Shown in pieces: positions 1 to 9,041 of a DNA stretch of 64,000 nt (its first letter is position 1; every line of letters starts with the position of its first letter). Below the pieces are notes generated by a model. That model worked only from the letters and a program-made list of their open reading frames with translations. It ran no database searches and had not been told where the DNA came from. The position numbers were made by a program, and so were the translations under genes. Origin of the DNA: Bacillota bacterium (GTDB taxonomy: Bacteria > Bacillota > Bacilli > Paenibacillales > Paenibacillaceae); contig JAEWAQ010000048.1 in NCBI GenBank assembly GCA_023391635.1, forward strand, positions 62,001 to 126,000, in the 5' to 3' direction.

Positions 1-8
1 GTATTGCC

Positions 9-51
9 TTGACAACCGGCGCAAAACAAAATAGATTTAGGGAATCGGTTT
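9..51 (+). promoter_or_regulatory. Promoter and LacI-type operator of the first operon
   Basis: TTGACA at 9-14 and TAGATT at 32-37 are separated by 17 bp and form a good sigma-A promoter. The 16-mer TTTAGGGAATCGGTTT at 36-51 overlaps the -10 element and the expected start site. Its exact reverse complement occurs at 2185-2200 in front of the RraA gene. This placement suggests that the LacI regulator encoded next represses its own promoter as well as the downstream one (inference). Confidence 0.7.
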
Positions 52-109
52 ACTAAACGTAAATACGATCGATCATCCATCCATTTATTACAATCGGGGA
101 GGGATTCGT

Positions 110-1141
110 TTGAAAGTAACGATTGACGATGTGGCCAGAAAGGCCGGAGTTTCCAAAGCGACGGTTTCCCGAATCATCAACCAGAATTACAATCAAAGCA
201 CGGCGGAAACGAGGGAAAGGGTGCTCCAGGTCATCCGGGAGTTGAACTATCAGCCGAATTTGCTTGCCAAAGGATTGAAGCAGATGAAGACCAATTCTTT
301 GGGCATGGTGCTGTCCAATTTGAAGAACCCATTCTGGATCAGAGTGCTGGAAGGCGTCGAGGATACATGCCGCAAATACGGATATAGCTTGCTGGTGTGC
401 AATTCGAATGAAGACGGATTGACGGAGAGAGAGCTCATCGACGGTCTGAAGCACAGAAAAGTCGACGGCATCATCATCAACCCGACGCCGGACAACAGAA
501 CCTTCTTTGAAGAACTGATATCGGACAAGTATCCGCTTGTCATCGTGAATCGCAAAGTAGAGAAACTGAAGGCAGACAGCGTTGTCGTCGACAACCGTTT
601 GGGCGCGCAGCTTGCCGTCGAACATCTGCTAAAGCTTGGGAAGAAGCGATTTGTTTCTTTCGTCTATCCGTTCCAGGGGATCAGCACTTGGCACGAACGC
701 GTGATCGGTTTTCGCGAAACGCTGCTTGCCGGCGGCTTGGCCGAGAACGACTTCGCAGTCGTAACCGTCGATCAGCAGGAAGAGGCGGCCAAAAAAGCGA
801 TCAAGGAAACATTGGAAACTTTCCGGCCGGACGCCGTATTCTCCACGAACAATATGCTAACGCTCGAAATCCTGCAGGGCATGAAGGAATCGGGGCTTTC
901 GATCCCGGACGATATCGCTTTGATCGGGTATGATGAGACCGTCTGGTCCAAGCACTTGCAGCCTCCGTTGACGACCGTGAATCAACCGGCCTATGAAATG
1001 GGAGTCCAAGCTGCGGAAACGATCATGAAACGAATCCAGTCCAATGTGAATAAAAGGACGACGCATATCGTTCTGAAGCCGACACTAATCATCCGTCAAT
1101 CTTGCGGAGCAGGGTCGAATACGGAAGCAAAGGAAGGTTAA
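110..1141 (+). CDS. LacI family transcriptional regulator
   Basis: The 343-residue protein has the LacI layout. An N-terminal helix-turn-helix with hinge helix (residues about 1-55, with VTIDDVARKAGVSKATVSR) is followed by a periplasmic-binding-protein-like effector domain (about 60-330). It starts at a TTG preceded by GGGGAGGG. It heads a long operon of dehydrogenases, an aldolase and a sugar importer and probably senses the imported compound or an early intermediate. A 16-bp motif shared by its own promoter and the promoter at 2146-2174 is the likely operator. The family is certain; the effector is unknown. Confidence 0.95.
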   Translation: MKVTIDDVARKAGVSKATVSRIINQNYNQSTAETRERVLQVIRELNYQPNLLAKGLKQMKTNSLGMVLSNLKNPFWIRVLEGVEDTCRKYGYSLLVCNSNEDGLTERELIDGLKHRKVDGIIINPTPDNRTFFEELISDKYPLVIVNRKVEKLKADSVVVDNRLGAQLAVEHLLKLGKKRFVSFVYPFQGISTWHERVIGFRETLLAGGLAENDFAVVTVDQQEEAAKKAIKETLETFRPDAVFSTNNMLTLEILQGMKESGLSIPDDIALIGYDETVWSKHLQPPLTTVNQPAYEMGVQAAETIMKRIQSNVNKRTTHIVLKPTLIIRQSCGAGSNTEAKEG

Positions 1142-1146
1142 CCGCG

Positions 1147-2145
1147 ATGAAACCGAAAGTGTACGTAACGAGGAAGATACCGGATGAAGCATTGGCCGCC
1201 ATTGCAGCCGAATGCGAAGTCAGATTATGGAACGAGGAAGAAGCGTCAGTTCCAAGGGATGTGCTCTACCGTGAAATCTCCGAAGCTGAAGGACTGCTCT
1301 GCATGCTGACCGAGCAAGTAGACCGCGAGCTGCTCGCAGTGGCGCCGAAGCTGAAGATCGTGAGCAATATGGCCGTGGGCTACAATAATATCGATCTGGA
1401 TGCCGCATCGGAACGGGGAATCATGGTTACGAATACGCCGGGAGTACTCACCGAGACGACTGCGGATTTAACGTTCGCGCTGCTGCTTGCAGCCGCACGG
1501 CGTATCGTTGAAGCGGCGAATTATATACACGCGGGATCTTGGAAAGCTTGGTCGCCGATGCAATTGACCGGCCAGGATGTATATGGTGCAACGCTCGGAT
1601 TGATCGGCCTTGGAAGAATCGGGGAAGCGGTTGTCCGAAGGGCCCGAGGGTTCGACATGAACACGATATATTATAACCGTACCCGCAAACCTGAAATAGA
1701 AGATGCGCTGGGGATCCGATATGCGGAATTGGAGACACTTCTTCAACAATCCGATTTCATTGTCGTACTTACGCCTTATACGCCGCAAACGCGGAATCTG
1801 ATCGATCGAGAGCAATTCAAGTTGATGAAGCGGACGGCTGTGCTCGTCAATACAGCCCGAGGGGGGATCGTGAACGAAGCTGCGCTATATGAAGCGCTGA
1901 CCGGCGGGCGAATATGGGCAGCCGGGTCGGATGTATTCGAATCGGAGCCGGTATCGTTGGATCATCCTTTGCTTTCCTTGCCCAATTTCGTCGCCCTGCC
2001 GCATATCGGAAGCGCCAGCATACGGACACGCACGCAGATGTCCATGCTGTCTGCGAATAACCTGCTGCGTGCATTGAGAGGCGAAGAGCCGGAACACCTC
2101 CTGAACCGTCAGTCCATAAACATAGATAACCTGAATAAAAAGTAG
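1147..2145 (+). CDS. D-2-hydroxyacid dehydrogenase (glyoxylate/hydroxypyruvate reductase type)
   Basis: This is an NAD(P)-dependent D-isomer-specific 2-hydroxyacid dehydrogenase of 332 residues. Visible are the Rossmann motif GLGRIGEAV, the catalytic arginine in NTARGG, the glutamate in FESEP and the histidine in LPHIGSAS. Members reduce glyoxylate or hydroxypyruvate, or oxidise sugar-acid-derived hydroxyacids. ATG 1147 is chosen because AAGGAAGG lies just upstream; a longer frame from 1102 would overlap lacI. It lies 5 bp after lacI and is probably co-transcribed with it, whereas the next gene has its own operator-controlled promoter. Confidence 0.93.
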   Translation: MKPKVYVTRKIPDEALAAIAAECEVRLWNEEEASVPRDVLYREISEAEGLLCMLTEQVDRELLAVAPKLKIVSNMAVGYNNIDLDAASERGIMVTNTPGVLTETTADLTFALLLAAARRIVEAANYIHAGSWKAWSPMQLTGQDVYGATLGLIGLGRIGEAVVRRARGFDMNTIYYNRTRKPEIEDALGIRYAELETLLQQSDFIVVLTPYTPQTRNLIDREQFKLMKRTAVLVNTARGGIVNEAALYEALTGGRIWAAGSDVFESEPVSLDHPLLSLPNFVALPHIGSASIRTRTQMSMLSANNLLRALRGEEPEHLLNRQSINIDNLNKK

Positions 2146-2219
2146 TTGCCCGAATTCGAATTATCGTGTATATTCGTTTCTAGGAAACCGATTCCCTAAA
2201 ACGATTTCCTAGAAACGAA
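2146..2219 (+). promoter_or_regulatory. Promoter with nested inverted repeat and LacI-type operator
   Basis: TTGCCC at 2146-2151 and TATATT at 2169-2174 are spaced by 17 bp. A perfect 15-bp inverted repeat, TTCGTTTCTAGGAAA (2173-2187) and its complement (2205-2219), brackets a 17-bp centre. The overlapping 16-mer AAACCGATTCCCTAAA (2185-2200) is the exact reverse complement of the motif at 36-51 in the lacI promoter. Repressor bound here would cover the transcription start of the RraA-led operon. The sequence facts are direct; the assignment to the LacI protein is inference. Confidence 0.75.
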
Positions 2220-2236
2220 CGAAGGAGAGCGACAGC

Positions 2237-2914
2237 ATGAGCAATATAGGCTTTCGGGTCTATCCACTCCGTGATCGTCCCGAGGCTGAGCTGGTGGAGC
2301 AGTTTCGCGGAGTCGTCACCCCCCATATCAGCGATAATTTACACCGGATGCATAGCGCTCCGTCGGAGTTGCGGCCTTTTCACCAATCAGGCCAGCTTCT
2401 CGGAGTCGCCTTTACGGTTCGAACAAGACCGGGCGACAATCTGCTTGTTCATAAAGCGATCGATATGGCCGAACCGAACGATGTCATCGTCGTCGATGCC
2501 GGCGGGGACTTGACCAATGCCATTGCCGGAGAAATCATGATGAGGCTCGCAATGCGCAAAGGAATTGCCGGGTTCGTCATCGACGGCGCCATCAGGGATA
2601 CGGCAGCATTCGCAAGTGACCGATTTCCGGTTTACGCCCGCGGTATTACCCATCGCGGACCTTACAAGGACGGCCCGGGAGAAATCAATGTGCCGATCTC
2701 CCTCGGCGGTATGGTCGTACATCCGGGAGACATCATCGTCGGCGATGAAGACGGAATCGTGGCGGTTCCGCAAGGGGAAGCCCGGAATCTGCTCGTCGCG
2801 ATTCGCGCTCAACAGCAGCACGAGGAAACGACGCTTCGCGCGATAGCAGAGGGGAAAGTCAATCGCGACTGGGTCGATCGAATGCTGAGAGATAAAGGAT
2901 GTGAGCTCGCTTGA
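2237..2914 (+). CDS. RraA family aldolase-like protein
   Basis: The 225-residue protein belongs to the RraA / HMG (4-hydroxy-4-methyl-2-oxoglutarate) aldolase family. The family signature of a GD followed about 20 residues later by RD is present as GGDLTNAIAG...DGAIRD. Family members are divalent-metal-dependent and cleave or decarboxylate 2-oxo acids, giving pyruvate. The E. coli RraA branch instead inhibits RNase E, but the catabolic setting here favours an enzyme. ATG 2237 follows GAAGGAGAG. It overlaps the next start by 4 bp (TTGA), so translation is coupled. Confidence 0.88.
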   Translation: MSNIGFRVYPLRDRPEAELVEQFRGVVTPHISDNLHRMHSAPSELRPFHQSGQLLGVAFTVRTRPGDNLLVHKAIDMAEPNDVIVVDAGGDLTNAIAGEIMMRLAMRKGIAGFVIDGAIRDTAAFASDRFPVYARGITHRGPYKDGPGEINVPISLGGMVVHPGDIIVGDEDGIVAVPQGEARNLLVAIRAQQQHEETTLRAIAEGKVNRDWVDRMLRDKGCELA

Positions 2915-4011
2915 CGGTCGCCGCTTACGATTGGAAGAAGCTGACGAAGTTTTGCCAATCGGCATTTGTTGGCGAAGGAGTGCCTGAACGGCATGCGAAG
3001 CTGGTAGCGGAATCGCTCGTGCAAGCGAATTTGCGGGGAGTTGATTCGCACGGCGTCGTGCGGATGGGCATCTATCTGGACCGGATCAAGGCAGGGCGCA
3101 TGAATGCGCATGCCGAACCGAGCATCGTCCATTCGCAAGGTTCGGTCGCACTGGTTGACGCCAATAACAATTTCGGTGTCGTCGGAGGAATGAAAGCGCT
3201 CGATATCGCGCTGGAGAAAGCTGCCGAGCACGGTGCGGCGATCGTCGGCGTGAAGCGCTCGAATCATTTTGGTACCGGAGCTTTCTACGCGCTTCAAGCC
3301 ATCGATCGCAACTTCATTCTGCTGGTCATGTCGAATGCATCGCAAACGATGCCGCCGACCGGAGGAATACGACCGTTCATCGGAACGAACCCGCTGGCCG
3401 TCGGGGTCCCCGCCGGCGAAGAACAGCCTTTCTTGCTCGATATGGCCACCAGTGTCGTAGCCAGAGGGAAAATCATCGTGGCCGCGCAGAAGGACGAACC
3501 GATCCCCGAGGGCTGGGGAATCGATAAATACGGCAATCCGACGACGAATGCGCAAGCCGCGCTGGAAGGTTCCGTACTCCCGGTAGGGGGGGCCAAAGGT
3601 TATGCCATTTCGATGTTCATCGATATATTGTCAGGAGTACTGACCGGTGCCGGGTACGGCAAATTCGTGAATAACATGTATGAGAATTGGGAAGAGGATC
3701 AGAATGTCGGGCACTTCTTCATCGCCGTCGATATTGGCAGATTCCTGCCCCTGGCTCAATTCAAAGCGCGTATGGACGATTATATCCGAGCGATCAAAGC
3801 GGAACCGAAAGCGCCCGGAGTGGATGAAATCTATGTTCCGGGGGAATTGGAATTTCGCTTGACCGAACATCGACAGAAGAACGGGATCGAGCTTCCGCTC
3901 GCGTTAGCGGCAGAGCTGGCGCAAATCGGGACGCGTTACGGGATCAGGCTGGAGGATGCGCTGCAAGACGAAAGGCAGGAAGGAGCAGATTTGGAATGCA
4001 CCGCTCAATAG
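2911..4011 (+). CDS. Ldh2/malate-ureidoglycolate dehydrogenase family oxidoreductase
   Basis: The 366-residue protein belongs to the Ldh_2 family of NAD(P)-dependent malate, lactate, ureidoglycolate and sulfolactate dehydrogenases. The VDSHGV motif near residue 46 and KRSNHFGTGA near residue 115 are family hallmarks that carry the catalytic and nucleotide-binding residues. The glycine-rich PPTGGIRPFIGTNPLAVG segment is also typical. It starts at TTG 2911, overlapping the RraA stop. In this operon it could oxidise a hydroxyacid to the 2-oxo acid that the RraA-type aldolase would use (inference). Confidence 0.92.
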   Translation: MTVAAYDWKKLTKFCQSAFVGEGVPERHAKLVAESLVQANLRGVDSHGVVRMGIYLDRIKAGRMNAHAEPSIVHSQGSVALVDANNNFGVVGGMKALDIALEKAAEHGAAIVGVKRSNHFGTGAFYALQAIDRNFILLVMSNASQTMPPTGGIRPFIGTNPLAVGVPAGEEQPFLLDMATSVVARGKIIVAAQKDEPIPEGWGIDKYGNPTTNAQAALEGSVLPVGGAKGYAISMFIDILSGVLTGAGYGKFVNNMYENWEEDQNVGHFFIAVDIGRFLPLAQFKARMDDYIRAIKAEPKAPGVDEIYVPGELEFRLTEHRQKNGIELPLALAAELAQIGTRYGIRLEDALQDERQEGADLECTAQ

Positions 4012-4895
4012 GATGGATCGGACTTGGAGCCATGGGATTGCCGATGGCGACTCGCCTGGTCAAGGCTGGATTTTCTCTGGCGACCGTCGTACACCGAAAC
4101 GCGGAGCCTGCGAACCGGTTGCGGGAGATGGGAGCGCGCCTATTGGACAACCCTGCCGCGCTTGCCGCTGAATGCGATACGATCGTCACGATCGTTCCTG
4201 CCGATCGGCAGATGGAAGAGGTACTGCTGGATCCCGCTTTTCTGGCAGCCGTGAAGCCGGGCACCTTGCTGCTGGAGATGACGTCGGGAACGCCTCGCAT
4301 GATGAAGCGGGCGGCGGAAGCTTTGGAGAGCCGCGGCTGCCGGGTGCTGGACGCCCCGGTGAGCGGGGGAATGGCGGGTGCGCGCGATGGCAAGCTGACT
4401 GTCATGGCCGGCGGGGAATCGGCTGCAATCGCTGATGCGAAGCCAGTGCTCGACATTCTTGCGTCGCAGGTGATTCCGGTCGGCGGCATCGGAGCCGGGA
4501 AAGCGGTAAAGGCGATCAATCAAATGCTTGCAGCGGTCCATATGGTCGCCGCCTCCGAGGCCATCGCGTTGGCAGAACGCCTTGATGTCGACATGGAAGC
4601 GCTTCATGCCGTTATCAAGGCAAGCTCGGGCGGATCGTGGATATTCGCGAACAAGCTTCCCCTGATCGTCGAACGCCAATTTTCCCCGGGCTTCCGCCTT
4701 GATTTGATGATCAAGGATATCGGCATCGCCTTATCCGAAGGAGAGGACGTCCCGCTTGCGCTTGCCCCGGCTGCCTATAAGCTGTATCAAGCCGCATCGC
4801 TAACGAGCGGAGGCTTGGACTATGCGGTAGTTAGCGATCAGATAAGGAATGTTCGTCGTCAGCCGGGCCATCTGGAAAGGAGCAATAAAGAATGA
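3996..4895 (+). CDS. 3-hydroxyisobutyrate dehydrogenase-family oxidoreductase
   Basis: The 299-residue beta-hydroxyacid dehydrogenase resembles tartronate semialdehyde reductase and 3-hydroxyisobutyrate dehydrogenase. Visible features are the N-terminal dinucleotide motif GLGAMGLPMA, the substrate-binding DAPVSGG near residue 116, and GAGKAVKAINQML with the catalytic lysine near residue 168. ATG 3996 lies 16 bp inside the end of the preceding gene, with AGGAAGGAG upstream. It ends in an ATGA overlap with the next gene. Together with the hydroxyacid dehydrogenase it would fit handling of C3 or C4 hydroxyaldehyde acids (inference). Confidence 0.93.
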   Translation: MHRSIGWIGLGAMGLPMATRLVKAGFSLATVVHRNAEPANRLREMGARLLDNPAALAAECDTIVTIVPADRQMEEVLLDPAFLAAVKPGTLLLEMTSGTPRMMKRAAEALESRGCRVLDAPVSGGMAGARDGKLTVMAGGESAAIADAKPVLDILASQVIPVGGIGAGKAVKAINQMLAAVHMVAASEAIALAERLDVDMEALHAVIKASSGGSWIFANKLPLIVERQFSPGFRLDLMIKDIGIALSEGEDVPLALAPAAYKLYQAASLTSGGLDYAVVSDQIRNVRRQPGHLERSNKE

Positions 4896-5896
4896 CCAAG
4901 AAGATCTCCATCGTAGGTGCGGGCGAATTCGCCAAGATGCATCTTGAAGCATACAGCCGCAATCCGGAAGCGAAAGTAACGTGGATATGCGACACGAATC
5001 TGGCTGCGGCACAATCTTACGCCGATCAATATGGAATTCCGAACGTTACCGCGAACTACGAGGACTCCTTGGCGGATGACAACGTAGATGCCGTTGACAT
5101 CACGGCTCCGAATTATTTGCATAAACCGTTTGCCATCCGCTCCATGGAAGCCGGCAAGGCTGTAATTTGCGAGAAGCCCATGGCGCTGAGCGCCGCGGAA
5201 TCGGAGGAGATGGCTCAAGCAGCCAGCCAGACCGGCCGGAAGCTGTTCGTGAAGTATCATCAGCGGTTCGACCCGGTTCACATCAAACTCAAACAGATGA
5301 TGGAGAACGGCGAATTCCCGAATCCCGTCATGGCCATGTTCGCGTTATTCGGCAATCATCTTCCTTCCATGACGAACCGCAGTCATTGGCGAGGCAATCC
5401 CAAATTGACGGGCGGAGGCTGCTTATTCTCGTCAGGATCGCACGTCCTGGACTTGATCCATTTCTTTTTCGGAGATCTGAAGGCGATTACGGCCGTCACA
5501 AGGCAGTTGGCCGCCAACAATCCCGACAAAGGGGATGACAACGCAACCGTCGTCATGGAGTTTCAATCGGGCATGGTCGCCAATTTCGTCGGCTGCTGGA
5601 CGACCAATCAATGGACCTGGAACAAAGAGGTGCACGGACCCGAGGGATCGCTGCATGTCATCCAGGACGAGAACAAAGCCAACGTGCTGCAGCTTCGCAA
5701 GAACGGCAGCGTGGAGACGCTGTTGGTGCAGCCGGATTGGTTCGCCGCCTCCAACTACGCGGCAATCGATCACTTCATCGACTATTTGAATGACCGGACA
5801 GAACCGGCCTACGCCTTGTCGGATTGCATCCGTTCCATGCGTACGCTGGAGCTTGCGTATCAGTCGTCAGAGCAGGAACGGCGGATCGTCGTTTAA
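4892..5896 (+). CDS. Gfo/Idh/MocA family oxidoreductase
   Basis: The 334-residue NAD(P)-dependent oxidoreductase has the Rossmann start ISIVGAGEFAKMHLEAY, the family motif CEKPMALS near residue 95 and a C-terminal alpha/beta substrate domain with GSHVLDLIHFF. Family members oxidise or reduce sugars, inositols and sugar acids. It overlaps the previous stop by 4 bp (ATGA), so it belongs to the same transcript. The substrate cannot be read from the sequence. Confidence 0.93.
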   Translation: MTKKISIVGAGEFAKMHLEAYSRNPEAKVTWICDTNLAAAQSYADQYGIPNVTANYEDSLADDNVDAVDITAPNYLHKPFAIRSMEAGKAVICEKPMALSAAESEEMAQAASQTGRKLFVKYHQRFDPVHIKLKQMMENGEFPNPVMAMFALFGNHLPSMTNRSHWRGNPKLTGGGCLFSSGSHVLDLIHFFFGDLKAITAVTRQLAANNPDKGDDNATVVMEFQSGMVANFVGCWTTNQWTWNKEVHGPEGSLHVIQDENKANVLQLRKNGSVETLLVQPDWFAASNYAAIDHFIDYLNDRTEPAYALSDCIRSMRTLELAYQSSEQERRIVV

Positions 5897-5918
5897 CCAA
5901 CATGCGAGGTGAATGAAC

Positions 5919-7043
5919 ATGGATAATCGATTGTTTGCGAAAATATACGGCTGCGAAGCGGCAGGGACGATCGGCAATTCGATGGGCGATGTCACGGAAG
6001 GGCTAACCTGGCAGCAGATTGAAGAGCAATACGGCTTCGTCGACCGGTTGCTGCCGCAGAAGAAGAAGGGCTTCGTCGTCGACGGCAATACGCCCGAGCA
6101 TACGCTCCCCCATCCGCTCGGCCCCGCTCTGGTGTATCACGAGCACGAGCGTCCGCCGGGGATGACGGAAGACGGAATGGAACGGCACCGCTTATGCACC
6201 AGCGCGATCATTCGCAAAGGCGGACGCATCGATTTGACCGATTTGGCCAAAACCTGGCTATCGGATATCGATCCGGCCAAGTTCGGCTACTTGTTAGGAC
6301 CGCAGGACCAGGTCATTTACTATTCCCTGAAAGCGGGCATTCCGCCTTGGGAAGTCGGCAAATACGCTTCATGGCCTGCGCTGATCGGCACGGCGAAGAT
6401 GATTATGCCGATCGGCATGGTCAATGCGTGCGACCCGGAGCAAGCCGCGCGGGATGCGTTCGATCTCGGCCGACTCAAGGACTTGCAGGGCACGCCGGGC
6501 AATTACGCCATTGAAGTATGCGCCGCGCTTGCGGCGGCGACCGCCGAGGCGTTGAAGCCGGACGCAACTGTCGACCGCATCATCGATGCGGCGCTGACCG
6601 TCCTGACTTCAGCGCCTCGCAGAGAAGTCGAACTCGGTCTGGAATGGGCTCGGAAAGCGGACAGCTGGAAGGATTTGCGGCCAATCTATGCCGAGTATTA
6701 CGCAGGCAAACGCATTTCCAACGCGGTTGAGATTATGTCCGGCGGTCTGGCCTGCTTCCTGCTCGCGGACGGACAGCCGCGCGAGAGCCTGCTGTATGCG
6801 GTCAATCTGGGAAGAGATACGGATTGCAAGGCCTATATCGCCGGAGGTCTCGCCGGCGCGCTTCGCGGAATCGAAGCCGTTCCCGCGGATTGGGTGAACA
6901 CCGTGGAAGAAGCGGCTGCCGGCGATCCGTACACCGTGTCCCGGAGAACGGCGCGGGAGGCTGCGGAAGGCTTGTACCATGCCGCCATCCATACCCAATC
7001 GAAACGTAAAGCGACAATGGATTTATTCGACCGGTTGCTGTAA
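5919..7043 (+). CDS. ADP-ribosylglycohydrolase family protein
   Basis: The 374-residue protein has the ADP-ribosyl hydrolase (DraG/ARH) fold signatures: an N-terminal AAGTIGNSMGDVTEG loop and a C-terminal GRDTDCKAYIAGGLAGAL metal loop. The usual T/S-DDT metal motif appears as TEDGM, so one magnesium site is altered. ATG 5919 is preferred over ATG 5913 because GAGGTG at 5906-5911 is better spaced. Its place inside a sugar-catabolic operon suggests hydrolysis of a small O- or N-glycoside rather than protein de-ADP-ribosylation (inference). Confidence 0.85.
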   Translation: MDNRLFAKIYGCEAAGTIGNSMGDVTEGLTWQQIEEQYGFVDRLLPQKKKGFVVDGNTPEHTLPHPLGPALVYHEHERPPGMTEDGMERHRLCTSAIIRKGGRIDLTDLAKTWLSDIDPAKFGYLLGPQDQVIYYSLKAGIPPWEVGKYASWPALIGTAKMIMPIGMVNACDPEQAARDAFDLGRLKDLQGTPGNYAIEVCAALAAATAEALKPDATVDRIIDAALTVLTSAPRREVELGLEWARKADSWKDLRPIYAEYYAGKRISNAVEIMSGGLACFLLADGQPRESLLYAVNLGRDTDCKAYIAGGLAGALRGIEAVPADWVNTVEEAAAGDPYTVSRRTAREAAEGLYHAAIHTQSKRKATMDLFDRLL

Positions 7044-7109
7044 CGAACGCAAACCGTGTGCCTGCTGGAAGCGAGCGGCATAGGCAACGACATCGGCAGG
7101 AGGTGCCAT

Positions 7110-8060
7110 GTGAAAACAGATGGGGCGGCAACAGCCGAGCTGAAGAGCAGCGCCAATCGACCAGGCTGGATGAAAGAGCTGAACAAGCACAAGTATATTT
7201 ACATCATGCTGATTCCGGTTGTGTTCTATTATATCATTTTTCACTATTTTCCCATGTACGGCATTATTATCGCGTTCAAGGACTTCAGCCCGATTCGGGG
7301 CATTCTCGGCAGCGAGTGGGCGGGACTGGCGCACTTCGAGCAATTTTTCAACAGCTACTATTTTTGGCGGCTGCTGCGGAATACGGTACTGATCAGTTTC
7401 TACGATCTGCTGTTCGGCTTTCCGGCGCCGATTATCCTGGCCCTGATACTCAACGAAGTCAGAAGGCAAAAGTTCAAGCGGATCGTTCAGACCATCTCTT
7501 ATTTGCCGCATTTCATATCGCTTGTCGTCATCTGCGGCCTTGTCCTGGATTTCGTATCCCGCGAAGGGCTGATCAATCAGCTGATTATGGCATTCGGCGG
7601 CGATCCGATCACGTTCATGCAGCAGCCGGGGTGGTTCCGCACGATCTTCGTGTCCTCGAATGTCTGGCAAAGCATCGGCTGGGGCTCGATTATTTATTTG
7701 GCCGCGCTCGCCTCCATATCGCCAGAGCTGTACGAGGCTGCCAGGGTTGACGGAGCCAACCGATGGCACCAGCTGTGGCATATTACGCTGCCGGGCTTGA
7801 TGCCCACGATCATGATCATGCTTATTCTTCGCGTTGGCGACATGATGTCCGTAGGGTATGAGAAAGTCATTCTGTTATACAATGCTTCCATTTATGAAAC
7901 GGCCGACGTGATCTCCAGCTTTATTTACCGCAAAGGATTGTTGGAGATGGACTTCAGCTACAGCACGGCGATCGGCCTGTTCAATGCCGTCATCAACTTC
8001 GCCTTGCTGATCTCGGTGAATCGGATGGCCCGGCGCATGAGCGGATCTTCTCTATGGTAG
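7110..8060 (+). CDS. Sugar ABC transporter permease (LplB-like)
   Basis: The 316-residue CUT1-type permease has about six transmembrane segments, a charged N-terminal tail and the EAA loop EAARVDGANRWHQLWHITLPG near residues 211-231, which contacts the ATPase. GTG 7110 is chosen because GGCAGGAGGT at 7095-7104 precedes it; a longer frame from 7056 lacks a ribosome-binding site. It forms an importer with the next permease and binding protein, placed between the catabolic enzymes, so it probably imports the substrate of the operon. No ATPase gene is present. Confidence 0.93.
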   Translation: MKTDGAATAELKSSANRPGWMKELNKHKYIYIMLIPVVFYYIIFHYFPMYGIIIAFKDFSPIRGILGSEWAGLAHFEQFFNSYYFWRLLRNTVLISFYDLLFGFPAPIILALILNEVRRQKFKRIVQTISYLPHFISLVVICGLVLDFVSREGLINQLIMAFGGDPITFMQQPGWFRTIFVSSNVWQSIGWGSIIYLAALASISPELYEAARVDGANRWHQLWHITLPGLMPTIMIMLILRVGDMMSVGYEKVILLYNASIYETADVISSFIYRKGLLEMDFSYSTAIGLFNAVINFALLISVNRMARRMSGSSLW

Positions 8061-8113
8061 TCAGACCGAAATATTCGATTTCGATAAGGGCCGAAAGAAT
8101 GGGGGGAAAATGA

Positions 8114-8995
8114 ATGCATGCTCCGACTAAACGATTCGGTCTAATCGATGGAGCCATCTATTTGATCTTGCTGCTGGTCGTAATCGTGACGCTCTATCCG
8201 TTTCTGTATGTATTGTTAGCGTCGGTCAGCAATCCGGAGAGGCTGGTCCAGCACCAAGGCATCCTGCTGTGGCCGAAAGGCTTTACGCTGGAAACTTACC
8301 GATTCGTATTGGAAAACCCGAATATCACAACGGGATATCGAAATACGATATTTTACGCCGTAGCCGGAACTATACTCAACATGTTCATGACAGCTCTAGG
8401 CGCATACGCGTTGTCCAGACGTTATATCCGAGGCGCGTCGGCGATTATGATCATGATCGTATTCACTATGTTTTTCAGCGGCGGCATGATCCCGGCTTAT
8501 CTGAATATCCGCAATCTCGGCATGTTGGATACGCCGTGGGCCATTCTGATTCCGTCGGCGATCAACACCTTCAATCTGATCGTGATGCGCACCGCCTTCC
8601 GCGGCATACCGGACAGTATGGAAGAATCGGCCAAGATGGACGGCGCCAACGATTTCACGATTTTATTCCGGATTTATATTCCGCTTGCCATACCGGTCGT
8701 TGCAGTTATCGTCCTGTTCTACGCCGTTCAGCATTGGAATGCCTGGTTTGCCGCGCTGATCTACTTGCGCGACCGCGAGCTGTTTCCGGTTCAGCTGTTC
8801 TTGCGCGAAATTCTCATCGCGAACAATACCGATTCCATGACGGCCGGCGCAGGCGGACAGACCGACCAACTGCTGATCGGCGAAACGATCAAGTATGCCA
8901 CGATCATCATCGTGTCGCTGCCGATCATTTGCGTCTATCCGTTTCTCCAGCGTTTTTTTACGAAAGGTATCATGGTAGGGGCCATCAAAGAATAA
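8114..8995 (+). CDS. Carbohydrate ABC transporter permease (YtcP-like)
   Basis: The 293-residue MalG-class permease has six predicted membrane segments (the first at about 15-37). Its EAA-type loop EESAKMDGANDFTILFRIYIP lies near residues 173-193, and it has the typical C-terminus QRFFTKGIMVGAIKE. GGGGGGAAAATGA precedes ATG 8114. It is the second membrane subunit of the importer with the products of the genes at 7110 and 9042. Confidence 0.93.
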   Translation: MHAPTKRFGLIDGAIYLILLLVVIVTLYPFLYVLLASVSNPERLVQHQGILLWPKGFTLETYRFVLENPNITTGYRNTIFYAVAGTILNMFMTALGAYALSRRYIRGASAIMIMIVFTMFFSGGMIPAYLNIRNLGMLDTPWAILIPSAINTFNLIVMRTAFRGIPDSMEESAKMDGANDFTILFRIYIPLAIPVVAVIVLFYAVQHWNAWFAALIYLRDRELFPVQLFLREILIANNTDSMTAGAGGQTDQLLIGETIKYATIIIVSLPIICVYPFLQRFFTKGIMVGAIKE

Positions 8996-9041
8996 ACTCC
9001 CTGCCTTGCATATATCAATCCCATCCTAGGAGGTCACAAAC

